From: Algoriphagus sp.
GTDB lineage: Bacteria; Bacteroidota; Bacteroidia; Cytophagales; Cyclobacteriaceae
Direction of reading: 5' to 3'
Length of the DNA: 64,000 nucleotides
Assembly (NCBI RefSeq): GCF_030694375.1
Contig: NZ_JAUXYL010000038.1
Location: forward strand, 434,001 to 498,000
Below are positions 48,899 through 58,192 of the stretch, piece by piece; within the stretch, counting starts at the first letter, position 1; each line of letters starts with the position of its first letter. Under the pieces are notes generated by a model that saw only the letters and a list, made by a program, of their open reading frames with translations, was not told the origin of the DNA and made no database searches. The translations under genes were made by a program, and so were the position numbers.

Positions 48899-50839
48899 AT
48901 GAAAACCCGTCTTTTTCCGATTTTAATCGTATTCCTCTTTTTCGCATTTACCAATACTTTTGCACAAAGTCCCCGCTTTATTATAGACAGCCTGAAACTT
49001 CGCGTTCAGGAGTCACTTCCATCGGACCAACTTGCAAATATGTACGGGGAATTGAGTTGGCAATTCGCCGCGATCAATATTGATTCGGCTATTTATTATG
49101 GACAAATAGCGGTAAAAAAAGCTGAAGAGGCCTCAGATCCTAAGATTTTGGCTCAAGCCTATTCTGATTTAGGCAGTGGGATTTTGCAAAAAGGCGACTT
49201 GAATGAATCTAAAATATTGTATCAAAAATCCCTTGAGATTCGCCGGGAAATCGGTGATTCTCTTGGGATGGCTAAGTCCTACAATGCTTTGGGGTTTATT
49301 TATCAGCGGAAATATGAGACCGACACTGCCTTGGATTATTTCTTAAAGGCGCTTCCGATTTTTCAAAAATTCGATGCTCAGCTCAATGCCGCGGCAGTGC
49401 TGAATAATCTTGGAGTGATCTACCAAAACCTGCCCGATTACGAAAAAGCAGAAAAAGCCTACAAAGAAGCTATTGCTATTCGGGAACAGCTTGGAGATTT
49501 TCGATCAGCAATCGGGTCTTACAATAATTTAGGGACGATATATAAGTATCTGGGTGATTTCGATAAAGCAGAACCTTATTTTAAGAAGGCTATTTCTAAA
49601 TCTATAGAACTCGATGACCCGATGAATCAGGCGATTTCCTACCGAATTTATTCTATGTTTCTCATGGAAAAAGGCGAAATGGAGCAATTGGAAGATGTGG
49701 CTAGAAAAGGTTTGGAGGTGGCAAATCGGGTGAACACGCAATATGAAATAGCTTCGTTAGAAACAGCATTGGGGACTTCTCTTAACGCTCAAGGGAAGTT
49801 CCGGCAGGCAAAGCCTTATCTTCTCTCAGCTGCAAAAAACTTTCAAAGTCAAGGTTCTGAGGAGGATGTTTTATTCCCCTATTTTGAATTGATTTCGGTA
49901 TATGCTGCTATAGGAATGGGGGACAGCTCCCGCTTTTATTCCAATCTCTATCAACAAACCCTCCGAAACAAAGTAGAAAAAGAGTCCAAGGAAATAGTAG
50001 CCGAACTGGAGACCAAATACCAAACTGAATTGAAAGACCTGCAGATCGCTGAGCAACAACTCGCCATACGAAGCAAAAACATCTTACTTTTTGGCTCCTT
50101 AGTGATTGCTCTTGCCTTGGGAATTGTAGGGTATTTGATCTACAATCAACAAAAACTGAAAAATCGCCAACTCCGGCAAGAAGGTGAATTGAAGTCGGCT
50201 TTGGCGCAAATCGAAACTCAAAACAAACTTCAGGAGCAACGCCTGCTGATCTCGAGAGACCTTCACGACAATATCGGTGCGCAATTGACTTTCATTATTT
50301 CCGCCATCGAAAATCTGAAATATTTTGAGCCCATCAAGGATCAACTCACACAGCGCTACGATACCATTGCAAATTTTACCAGGCAGACGATCACTGAATT
50401 GCGGGATACGATTTGGGCGATGAATCGAGGTTCAGTCACTTGGGAAGAGCTTTCAATCCGAATTAAGGAATATGTGCAAAAAGCAGGACAATCGGCTTCT
50501 GCTATCACTTTTGATTATGAAATCCATGATCGTATAAATCCTGAAACTACGATGACTTCGGCCGAAAGCATCCAGATTCTCAGAATCGTCCAGGAAGCCA
50601 TCCAAAATGCCATCAAATATTCGGAAGCCGATCGGGTAGAGGTCAGAATTGACTCCACCGGGAAGGAGCTTTTGGTGAATATTCATGACAATGGTAAAGG
50701 GTTCACAGCGTCTGAAATAAATCCCGGTAATGGGCTTTACAATATGCGAAAGCGAGCCGAAGAACTCGGAGGAAGCGTGGAAATCCATTCTGAAACCGGA
50801 AATGGAACCTCGGTTTTACTGATTTGGCCAGCAGGTTAG
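48899..50839 (+). CDS. TPR-containing membrane sensor histidine kinase (HisKA_3/NarX-like)
   Basis: Signal peptide, repeated TPR helices, TM (ILLFGSLVIALALGIVGYLIY), RDLHDNIGAQLTFI H-box, HATPase NAIKYSEADRVEVRI...DNGKGF. Confidence 0.92.
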   Translation: MKTRLFPILIVFLFFAFTNTFAQSPRFIIDSLKLRVQESLPSDQLANMYGELSWQFAAINIDSAIYYGQIAVKKAEEASDPKILAQAYSDLGSGILQKGDLNESKILYQKSLEIRREIGDSLGMAKSYNALGFIYQRKYETDTALDYFLKALPIFQKFDAQLNAAAVLNNLGVIYQNLPDYEKAEKAYKEAIAIREQLGDFRSAIGSYNNLGTIYKYLGDFDKAEPYFKKAISKSIELDDPMNQAISYRIYSMFLMEKGEMEQLEDVARKGLEVANRVNTQYEIASLETALGTSLNAQGKFRQAKPYLLSAAKNFQSQGSEEDVLFPYFELISVYAAIGMGDSSRFYSNLYQQTLRNKVEKESKEIVAELETKYQTELKDLQIAEQQLAIRSKNILLFGSLVIALALGIVGYLIYNQQKLKNRQLRQEGELKSALAQIETQNKLQEQRLLISRDLHDNIGAQLTFIISAIENLKYFEPIKDQLTQRYDTIANFTRQTITELRDTIWAMNRGSVTWEELSIRIKEYVQKAGQSASAITFDYEIHDRINPETTMTSAESIQILRIVQEAIQNAIKYSEADRVEVRIDSTGKELLVNIHDNGKGFTASEINPGNGLYNMRKRAEELGGSVEIHSETGNGTSVLLIWPAG

Positions 50840-50865
50840 AATCAAGAACTTTCAAAAAGATACTT

Positions 50866-50980
50866 TTTGGCTAAAGCTTCTTCTCTGAGAAAATTGGTGA
50901 GGAAAATCGCTCCTATGAATAGGAATGTGACTTTAGCCCATTCCATCGAGAATAGAAATGATAATCAGGCTTTAGCCAAA
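50866..50980. repeat. GGCTAAAGCC-family intergenic element, inverted relative of 36358-36569
   Basis: TTTGGCTAAAGC (50866-50877) / GCTTTAGCCAAA (end 50980); reverse complement shares ACAATTTGGCTAAAGCC...GGAATGGGCTAAAG..CATTCCTATTCATA with the first copy. Confidence 0.65.
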
Positions 50981-51061
50981 TTGTCTCTAAAAAAGTAGGC
51001 CGTTTGTCGTATTTCTTTTGAAATATGTCAACAGTAGTTTTGATCTAATTAGGGTCATACT

Positions 51062-51376
51062 ATGCTGGCATTATTTGTTGAAAATGGAGTTTTTGGGTTA
51101 TTAGCCATTTTGGTTGTCGGAAGCCTGATTTTGCTCCACTATTTACTTTTCAAAGAATATGCCCGGCAGGAAAAAATGCAGATCCAACGACTCAAAGACT
51201 TTGAAAAACTGGTGAACCTGGAGATCAACCGATCTCAATCGCTTTCTAACTCAGTAACCAAACTGCAAGAGATGAAAGAAAAAACCGACGAAAAGCTGGA
51301 AATGATTAAACTTCAGGTCGAGGCCATTGACAGTTTGGCTCCAAAATATTCACAGGGAAGCCAAGATCCGAAATAA
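51062..51376 (+). CDS. hypothetical single-TM coiled-coil protein (104 aa)
   Basis: N-terminal TM and charged heptad-like C-terminal region. Confidence 0.55.
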   Translation: MLALFVENGVFGLLAILVVGSLILLHYLLFKEYARQEKMQIQRLKDFEKLVNLEINRSQSLSNSVTKLQEMKEKTDEKLEMIKLQVEAIDSLAPKYSQGSQDPK

Positions 51377-51526
51377 GGTTCAACTACTTAATTTAATTCC
51401 TATCCGGGGTTGAATTGCTAACAGCATGTTATTGTTTCGATGCCCAGAATTCAACAAGAATGGTTCTGCGATCTTGGCTGTCTTTTTGCCATTCAGTTAT
51501 CATACCATTTTCAATTTCCCCATTCC

Positions 51527-51763
51527 ATGAAGCAATTCCTGCTTATCATTTTTATTACCCTCTACACCGGATTTTCTGCAAGTGCTCAATTCGCCGAAAA
51601 CAATAGCCTTTATCTTGGTTTTGGCCCCACAGTTGGGAAAGTGATAGGCTTTGGTGTCAGCCCGTATGTCAACTTCAATTCTAAGAACATGGCCTATGGA
51701 TTGGATTTACAAGTTCTGATCGGAATCCTTCAGCCTTCGAGGCAATCCAAATCCAGGTATTAG
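51527..51763 (+). CDS. short secreted protein, likely truncated outer-membrane beta-barrel
   Basis: Signal peptide MKQFLLIIFITLYTGFSASAQ then YLGFGPTVGKVIGFGVSPYVNFNSKNMAYGLDLQVLIG resembling first strands of a porin; stops abruptly. Confidence 0.45.
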   Translation: MKQFLLIIFITLYTGFSASAQFAENNSLYLGFGPTVGKVIGFGVSPYVNFNSKNMAYGLDLQVLIGILQPSRQSKSRY

Positions 51764-51792
51764 AACGCTGGCTAGTTAAAATTGCCGGTTTT

Positions 51793-53103
51793 CTAAATCA
51801 CCGTCACCCGTACCTTCTTTTCCTTCAATTTCATGTTGTTGACTTTGGGGAGAAGTTTCTCCAATGTCGCCGTTTTTACTCCCACAAAGGCACAATCGGT
51901 TTTCAATTCAATCACGCCCAACTGATCTTTTTCGAGATTTCCCTGCTTGAAAAACAGTCCAGCTACATCGCCTTTGGAGATTTTGTCTTTTCGACCACCC
52001 GACACGAACAAGGTGCTCCACTCCGAAGGTGAAGGAAGTTTTGACTTGGTGAGTTTTTCGATGGGAAGATTTCCGATAAAATCCGGCAGAGGATCCCGTT
52101 CGTAATGAAGGACATAGGCTGTTCCGTCACTGTTCATCCGTGCTGTTCGTCCATTTCGATGGATAAACTCCTCGCTTCGCAGGGGAAGATGATAGTGTAT
52201 GATAAATTTGATTTCCGGTACGTCAATTCCTCTTGCTGCAAGATCGGTTGCCAAGAGAATCTGATGAGTCCCATTTCGGAATTTGATCAATGACCTTTCC
52301 CGATCAGTCTGTTCCATTCCTCCGGAGAAAATCCCATGAGAAATACCATGCTCTTCTAAGCACTCGCCTACCCGTTGGATTGAATCTTTAAAATTGCAGA
52401 AGATGATCCCGTTTTGTTTTCCCAAGTGACTGATCAGTTCTACGAGAGTCTCCAGTTTGTCCTTTGTTGGAGACAAGACTTTTTTGATCTGAAGCTGTGT
52501 GATTTTATCCTCTAAAAAGTCAACGGTCACAGGCGATTTCAAGCCGACAAACCGTGGGATTTCCACGCCTTGTGTAGCTGAGGTCAAGAGCATCTTTTTT
52601 ACTTTTGGCAACAAGTGAAGAATATCTTTCATTTCACTTTCAAAGCCGATTTCAAGCGATTTATCGAATTCATCCAAGACAAGCGTCCGGATAAAAGAAG
52701 TGTCAAATGCATCCCTTCTCAAGTGGTCTGATACTCTGCCTGGCGTACCAACCAAAACGGCTGGGCGGTGTTTGATTTCGATTCGATCCTTAGATCCTGC
52801 CCGACCACCATAAACTGCGTTTACCTTGAACCCAGTGCCCATTTCCCGCATGACCTGTTCGATCTGGATGGCAAGTTCCCGAGAAGGTACAATAATCACC
52901 AGTTGAATTTCTTCACAAGTCACATCCAACTGCTGAATGAGCGGGAGCAAAAAAGCGAGCGTTTTTCCTGTGCCGGTAGGAGAAAGCAAAATAATTTCAT
53001 TTGAGGATTCAATGGCTTTTTGAGCGGCGAGCTGCATCGGGTTCAATTGCTCAATACCTAGTTTGGATAGGATTTCTGCTTGGCTTTTTTGCGGGGTAGA
53101 CAT
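51793..53103 (-). CDS. dbpA: DEAD-box RNA helicase with C-terminal DbpA RNA-binding domain
   Basis: SPTGTGKTLAFLLP, VLDEFDKSLE, TSATQG, HRNGRTARM, SGGRKDKISKGDVAGLFFKQG. Confidence 0.92.
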   Translation of the reverse strand: MSTPQKSQAEILSKLGIEQLNPMQLAAQKAIESSNEIILLSPTGTGKTLAFLLPLIQQLDVTCEEIQLVIIVPSRELAIQIEQVMREMGTGFKVNAVYGGRAGSKDRIEIKHRPAVLVGTPGRVSDHLRRDAFDTSFIRTLVLDEFDKSLEIGFESEMKDILHLLPKVKKMLLTSATQGVEIPRFVGLKSPVTVDFLEDKITQLQIKKVLSPTKDKLETLVELISHLGKQNGIIFCNFKDSIQRVGECLEEHGISHGIFSGGMEQTDRERSLIKFRNGTHQILLATDLAARGIDVPEIKFIIHYHLPLRSEEFIHRNGRTARMNSDGTAYVLHYERDPLPDFIGNLPIEKLTKSKLPSPSEWSTLFVSGGRKDKISKGDVAGLFFKQGNLEKDQLGVIELKTDCAFVGVKTATLEKLLPKVNNMKLKEKKVRVTVI

Positions 53104-53244
53104 GGGGCAAAGGTAGGTGAAATGGACTTACGAATTCAGATTTACGATTTACGGGGTTAGATCTTCGACACCTGCCTGCCTGCCTGCCATCAGGCAAGTG
53201 CTAGGCTAAAAAAATTGTAGATCTCCACTGATTTATTAAAATAA

Positions 53245-53324
53245 GGAAATCTCAAATTTCGAATAGCGAACATCGAATTTCGAATATCAAATCTCGAACA
53301 TCAAATCTCCAATTTCGAATGTTG
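53245..53324. repeat. degenerate low-complexity tandem tract (AATTTCGAATATCAAATCTCGAACATC type)
   Basis: Recurring (AAT/ATC)(TTCGAA/TCGAAC) units at roughly 10-16 bp period. Confidence 0.7.
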
Positions 53325-53329
53325 AAGAC

Positions 53330-54205
53330 TTAATATGGCCGATATCCCATCCAATCCACTTCCAGCTCAAAGCGGTTTTTAGGCTTTTCCAAAGATTTGG
53401 GGTTGGTTTCCACAGACCAGTTATTGGTATGCCAGAAGTTCATCCGGTATTTGGAGGGATGTTGGGGGATTCCCCGTTCTCCTTTATAATCCCAAAGCAC
53501 TACGGTATCGGCTGTGGTCGGATGAAGCAACCACCAGCGAATCCTGTCCGGATACCAGTCAAATCCATACGTGTGAAACTGGGCCGAAGCGTTAAATCCT
53601 TCGATGGCTTCTATTTTTTCGGGAAGGTTTTGGCTACTACCGGTAAGCTTTTCTCTGGTTTTGGTATGGTCTTCCCGATACTCAGTTGTGTAGATGATTC
53701 CTTTTGCCAGATTGATTGTCCTTCCTACCCGTTTCAATTTGCCGGACTCCCCGGTCCAAGTGCCCATGTAAATTACCTCGGGATCTGCCAGAAGCCACTC
53801 AAAGTCTATTTCGCTCAGTCCCTTTTCTTTGTCCATGTGATAGGTGAAATACCCAACCACCGCACCGACATTGGGTTGGACCCCTCTCGGATCCGGGACT
53901 TTTAATCTTGTAGCATAGCTTCCAAAATGAGTGAATTTATTGGAAATAATCTCAGGACCTTTGCCTGGTCCAGCCACTTCTCTGGGATCGATTTTAAAAG
54001 AAAGGATTTTTGAATCGTCTGTTTCCTTGGCTTTCTTCCCTGATTTCCATTTGAAATTGGCTTTTCTCCCGGTGGACCCATATCGGAAAAATTCCGGTTT
54101 GCTGTTCTGAAAATTCTCTAGAAACGCGTCATGAAAATCTAGCTCTTGTGAATCAGAATTAAGTAAGAAGCTGAATACGAACATTGAAATCAACAGTATT
54201 CTCAT
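53330..54205 (-). CDS. glycoside hydrolase family 16-like secreted protein
   Basis: Signal peptide; GLSEIDFEWL (ExDxE catalytic region), FHTYGFDWYPDRIRWWL. Confidence 0.85.
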   Translation of the reverse strand: MRILLISMFVFSFLLNSDSQELDFHDAFLENFQNSKPEFFRYGSTGRKANFKWKSGKKAKETDDSKILSFKIDPREVAGPGKGPEIISNKFTHFGSYATRLKVPDPRGVQPNVGAVVGYFTYHMDKEKGLSEIDFEWLLADPEVIYMGTWTGESGKLKRVGRTINLAKGIIYTTEYREDHTKTREKLTGSSQNLPEKIEAIEGFNASAQFHTYGFDWYPDRIRWWLLHPTTADTVVLWDYKGERGIPQHPSKYRMNFWHTNNWSVETNPKSLEKPKNRFELEVDWMGYRPY

Positions 54206-54234
54206 GGGCTATTGGGTAAATTGGGATAAGGAAA

Positions 54235-56352
54235 TCAGTCAGGCAAAGCAAAGGCCACATAGCTGTCTCCGCTTTTGGTGCCTTTTCCACCTCCGCAAGC
54301 GATGACCAAGTACTGCTTTCCGTTTTTCTCATAAACTGCCGGAGTGGCATGTCCTGCTGCAGGGAGTTTGGCCTCCCAAAGGATCTTTCCGGTTTCTTTA
54401 TCAAAAGCTCTGATTTTTTCATCCTTTGTCGCAGCGATGAATAGCACTCCTCCAGCTGTAGCTACCGGTCCGCCATAGTTTTCGGTGCCTGTCGGCTCAA
54501 ATCCCTGCGCACTGAGTGAATCAATTTCACCCAAGGTTACTTGCCATTTTTTCTTGCCGGTATTCATGTCAATAGCGGTAAGTAGTCCCCATGGTGGATT
54601 TGACCCGTAAAGTCCTTCCTTTGTGACCAGCTTTTTATACCCATTCATGTAGTACTGAGGATAGAGTTTGGAGCTTTCGGCTTCCAGTTCCTGCTTGTCA
54701 CCTGAATCCGCTTTTCCCATTAAGTAATCGATGAGAATCAATCGCTCTTCTTTGGTAATATGTCCAAAAGCCGGCATGGCACCACGTCCCATTCTGAGAA
54801 GTTGATCCAAGGAATCAGGCGTATACTTTTCTTTTAACCTGATCAAGCTCGGCATTGCAGGTAAGTTTCCTTTTCGGTCCAAACCGTGACAATTGCCGCA
54901 ATAATTGGTGTAGATCGACTGGCCCACGTTTCCAAAACTGGCATTCGGAGTCATTTCGATGAGCCAAGGAATCTGATTGGCATTGATGTACATCGTCTGA
55001 GTCCCGGGATCAAAAGATGCTCCACCCCATTCTGCACCACCGTCCATGCCGGGGAAAAGTACGATGGGTTTCTCAGGATGTGGAGGTGCCCATGTATCCC
55101 CGAAAATTGCATTTGCGAGCTGAGAGCGGATGTCCGACTCCCACTCCGGCTTGAGATTGAGGATGTCTTTTTCCTCAAATACCATCTTCATAAATGGCTC
55201 AGGTAAACTTGGAATGGGCTGGGTTGGAGAAGTTTTTTCCCCACCCAATACAGATTGTGTGACCGGTGTTTCCACTATAGGCCAAATTGGTTTGCCGCTT
55301 TCACGGTCGAACACATAGGTCATCCCTTGTTTGGAGATCTGGGCTACTGCATCGATCCATTTTCCGTCTTTTTGGATGCGAATTAGATTTGGTGGAGCTG
55401 GAAAATCCCGATCCCAAACATCATGATGAACGGCCTGAAAATGCCAGATTCGCTCGCCAGTTTTGGCATTCAGAGCTAAAAGTGAATTTGCATAGAGATT
55501 GTCCCCATGCCGATAGCCTCCCCAGAAATCATAGGTTGCCGAACCGGTTGGCACAAAGACGATTCCTCGATCTTGGTCGACGACCATTCCGGCCCAGTTA
55601 TTTGCGGCGCCGATCTGCTTGATGTATTTGGGATCCCAAGTTTCATATCCGGGTTCACCTTCATGAGGGATGGTATGAAAAATCCATTCCCGCTTCCCCG
55701 TTTTAATATGGTAAGCTCGAACATGTCCCGGTGCAGCATCCAAACCTTCTGAGAGGCGCATTCCCATGATCAGTAGGTCTTGATATACTACTCCAGGCGT
55801 ATTGCTGACGATCAGAAAATCCTCCAAATCAGTATCCAAATCCTTTCGCATGTCCACTTTTCCCTGATCACCAAAACTTAAAATTGGCTCTCCGGTCAGT
55901 GCATTGACAGCCATCAACCAATTTCCTGCTGAAAAAAGGATTCGCTTGTCTTCCCCAGATTCCCAATATGTGACTCCCCGGTTGGTTCCTGCCCAGGAAT
56001 TTTCTCCGCCCAAAACCTGAAAAGGATCAAATCTCCAAACTTCTTCTCCAGTGGCAGCATCCAGTGCAAAAACATTCAGTTTCGGCGTGGAACCATATAT
56101 CAATCCATTGACCACGATGGGTTGGCATTGAATCTGACTTCGTTCGGTGGCGTCGCCTGTGTTGTATGTCCATGCAACTTGGAGTTGGGCGACGTTATCT
56201 TTGGTGATCTGAGTTAAGGCGGAATACCTCGATCCATCCTCCGGTCCGCCGTAGTGTGACCAGTCGGTGTAGTCGATTTCAGTGGAGGGTTTTCCGCAGG
56301 AGAAAAATATGAAAGCTGGAGTAAGGAGGATTAGCCAATTTTTCAAGGTCAT
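54235..56352 (-). CDS. PQQ-dependent dehydrogenase (quinoprotein) with c-type cytochrome domain, lipoprotein
   Basis: Lipobox LLTPAFIFFSC, DWSHYGGPEDGSRYSALTQI, beta-propeller WxG repeats, CGNCH heme motif; ATG at 56352 preferred over upstream TTG. Confidence 0.9.
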   Translation of the reverse strand: MTLKNWLILLTPAFIFFSCGKPSTEIDYTDWSHYGGPEDGSRYSALTQITKDNVAQLQVAWTYNTGDATERSQIQCQPIVVNGLIYGSTPKLNVFALDAATGEEVWRFDPFQVLGGENSWAGTNRGVTYWESGEDKRILFSAGNWLMAVNALTGEPILSFGDQGKVDMRKDLDTDLEDFLIVSNTPGVVYQDLLIMGMRLSEGLDAAPGHVRAYHIKTGKREWIFHTIPHEGEPGYETWDPKYIKQIGAANNWAGMVVDQDRGIVFVPTGSATYDFWGGYRHGDNLYANSLLALNAKTGERIWHFQAVHHDVWDRDFPAPPNLIRIQKDGKWIDAVAQISKQGMTYVFDRESGKPIWPIVETPVTQSVLGGEKTSPTQPIPSLPEPFMKMVFEEKDILNLKPEWESDIRSQLANAIFGDTWAPPHPEKPIVLFPGMDGGAEWGGASFDPGTQTMYINANQIPWLIEMTPNASFGNVGQSIYTNYCGNCHGLDRKGNLPAMPSLIRLKEKYTPDSLDQLLRMGRGAMPAFGHITKEERLILIDYLMGKADSGDKQELEAESSKLYPQYYMNGYKKLVTKEGLYGSNPPWGLLTAIDMNTGKKKWQVTLGEIDSLSAQGFEPTGTENYGGPVATAGGVLFIAATKDEKIRAFDKETGKILWEAKLPAAGHATPAVYEKNGKQYLVIACGGGKGTKSGDSYVAFALPD

Positions 56353-56595
56353 TTGGGGGGTGGGTTTCGGAATGATAATATCGGATGATTTTTGAATCCT
56401 TACAAAATTTATATTCCTCGTAAGGACCTGGGTCACCCAAAGGAAGTTTTTTACCTCTTTGGCGAATTTATATCTCGCAAAGTCGGGAAGCCGCAAAGGG
56501 GGATTAAAAATTTGAAACTTGACCCTTTTGACAATGTTTTTAATGAATCTCGTAAAAAAGCTTAGCGTCTTGGCGAGAGAGCAAAATGCCGGATT

Positions 56596-56970
56596 TTAGA
56601 ATGATGTTGAAGCCAAAAACGCATTAATTTTCTTGTCCAGTGTCCAGATCTTTTTTTGGTTTTGGATGGCTGCGAAAATGATTATGGAGTCGATCAAGCC
56701 AATTCCTCTACTTAGCAATTGGTTTTTCTGAGAAAAAATCCCAGCTTCAAAAATCTGATTAGGCGCATCCAACTTTGGTAAGTTTTTGTAAAAAAGTTCA
56801 ATAGTCTCCAACTCCCTTTTTCCTTTGGCTCCCTGCATTAGTTCCGCAAAAATCACCTCCAGCGTAGAGACAGACCCGGAGTCTAAAAGCTGTTGACAAG
56901 GCTTAAAATACTCAGAGTTTCCTTTAAAATATTCAATCCAAATAGACGTGTCAAATATGACCTCCTTCAT
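56596..56970 (-). CDS. vapC: PIN-domain toxin VapC
   Basis: FDTSIWIEYFKGNSEYF, LIDSIIIFAAIQNQKKIWTLDKKI. Confidence 0.88.
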   Translation of the reverse strand: MKEVIFDTSIWIEYFKGNSEYFKPCQQLLDSGSVSTLEVIFAELMQGAKGKRELETIELFYKNLPKLDAPNQIFEAGIFSQKNQLLSRGIGLIDSIIIFAAIQNQKKIWTLDKKINAFLASTSF

Positions 56971-57179
56971 GACTGATTCTTGGATCGAAGCTCCTCTGCG
57001 GAATAATAAAACTCCAAGGGCTCGGAGACAATAGACTCAGATGCTTGCTTGATTTTTTCAATGGAGATGTAGTGCACAAGGGCAGTTTTCAACGCATCGG
57101 TGATGGTTGCAGCACGAGATAGCTCCATTGCTTCTTTGATCATTTCTTCTGGTAGTAAGGCTGTTATCTTCATGATCAA
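56967..57179 (-). CDS. vapB: VapB-type antitoxin
   Basis: 70 aa ribbon-helix-helix-like, ATGA overlap with the vapC start. Confidence 0.8.
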   Translation of the reverse strand: MIMKITALLPEEMIKEAMELSRAATITDALKTALVHYISIEKIKQASESIVSEPLEFYYSAEELRSKNQS

Positions 57180-57188
57180 TTTTTTTAA

Positions 57189-57211
57189 ATATACGATAGC
57201 CTATCGTATAT
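57189..57211 (-). promoter_or_regulatory. VapBC autoregulatory operator
   Basis: Perfect inverted repeat ATATACGATAG-C-CTATCGTATAT, 10 bp upstream of the antitoxin start. Confidence 0.75.
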
Positions 57212-57391
57212 AGGTATTATTTGAGGTTGTTTTTTTCTCAAATTCAAAATATGATGCCTGCATTGCCTTGATAGTAAATATTTTATCCCTATCGCTCACA
57301 TTTGAACCGACGTAATTCCCTTATAAATGGGGGATGTAGTTTTATTTGCCTGTCAGACTTCAATGCCGTGTCAGTAGTTCGTATCAATAAA

Positions 57392-58192
57392 TCAAGCCAA
57401 GTGTTTAATCGATTCCTCTTTGGGGGTATAGTCTCGGGGTTTGGTCACCTGGTCAAATTTTTTCTCATAATCCTCTCGCAGTGTTCCGAAAATCCGATCC
57501 CAAATCAGCGTGTACAATCCGTAGTTGCCATGGAAATACTGATGGTGCTGATTGTGTGCCGTGCCGGTATTGATCCATCGGCCGATCCAAGTGCGCTGAA
57601 AGTTTTTGGGATAAAGCTCATAACCCAAATGCCCGTACACATTGTAGGAGAACTGGAAAAGCATAAATAATCCGAATGCAGCCTGATGAACTGGCAAAAC
57701 AAAACCCAAAACCAAAATGATTCCCGCTTCAATCACTGCCTCAAAAGGGTGAAATGCATACGCCGTCCAAGGAGAGGGATTGGTGGAATAATGGTGGACT
57801 TTATGAATGGCTTTGAAAAGCCTTGGGTGATGCATCAGCCGATGTGCCCAATAGAAATAGGCATCATGAATCAAAAACATCAGGGGAAAACTGAGGTAGA
57901 AATACCCCCAACCGAATTTTTCAACGTCGCGGTAGTACAGCGTGTATGGGGATAACAATACAAAAACGACCGCTGCCATCGTGGCAAAGATTAAAATCGT
58001 AATGAGCGAATAGGTAATATCTCGGGAGTAATCCTTCAGTTTTGGAAACTTAGCCTGCATTTTACGACTGGCCAAAATCCCATTGAGGATAAAGTAGAAA
58101 AGGAAAAAGACAGTACCTGCTATCAGGAAGTAACGGAAGGTTACATTCCCTGCGATTCTTGTCCATCTAAAGAAGAAGTCTTCCCAAATCAT
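57392..58192 (-). CDS. sterol desaturase/fatty acid hydroxylase family protein
   Basis: HDAYFYWAHRLMHHPRLFKAIHKVHHYSTNPSPWTAYAFHP; HNQHHQYFHGNYGLYTLIWDRIFGT. Confidence 0.93.
   Translation of the reverse strand: MIWEDFFFRWTRIAGNVTFRYFLIAGTVFFLFYFILNGILASRKMQAKFPKLKDYSRDITYSLITILIFATMAAVVFVLLSPYTLYYRDVEKFGWGYFYLSFPLMFLIHDAYFYWAHRLMHHPRLFKAIHKVHHYSTNPSPWTAYAFHPFEAVIEAGIILVLGFVLPVHQAAFGLFMLFQFSYNVYGHLGYELYPKNFQRTWIGRWINTGTAHNQHHQYFHGNYGLYTLIWDRIFGTLREDYEKKFDQVTKPRDYTPKEESIKHLA

Noticed and set aside
54235-56496. TTG start at 56496 for the quinoprotein
   Set aside because: The extension reads through repeat-like sequence; ATG 56352 gives a proper lipoprotein signal peptide.
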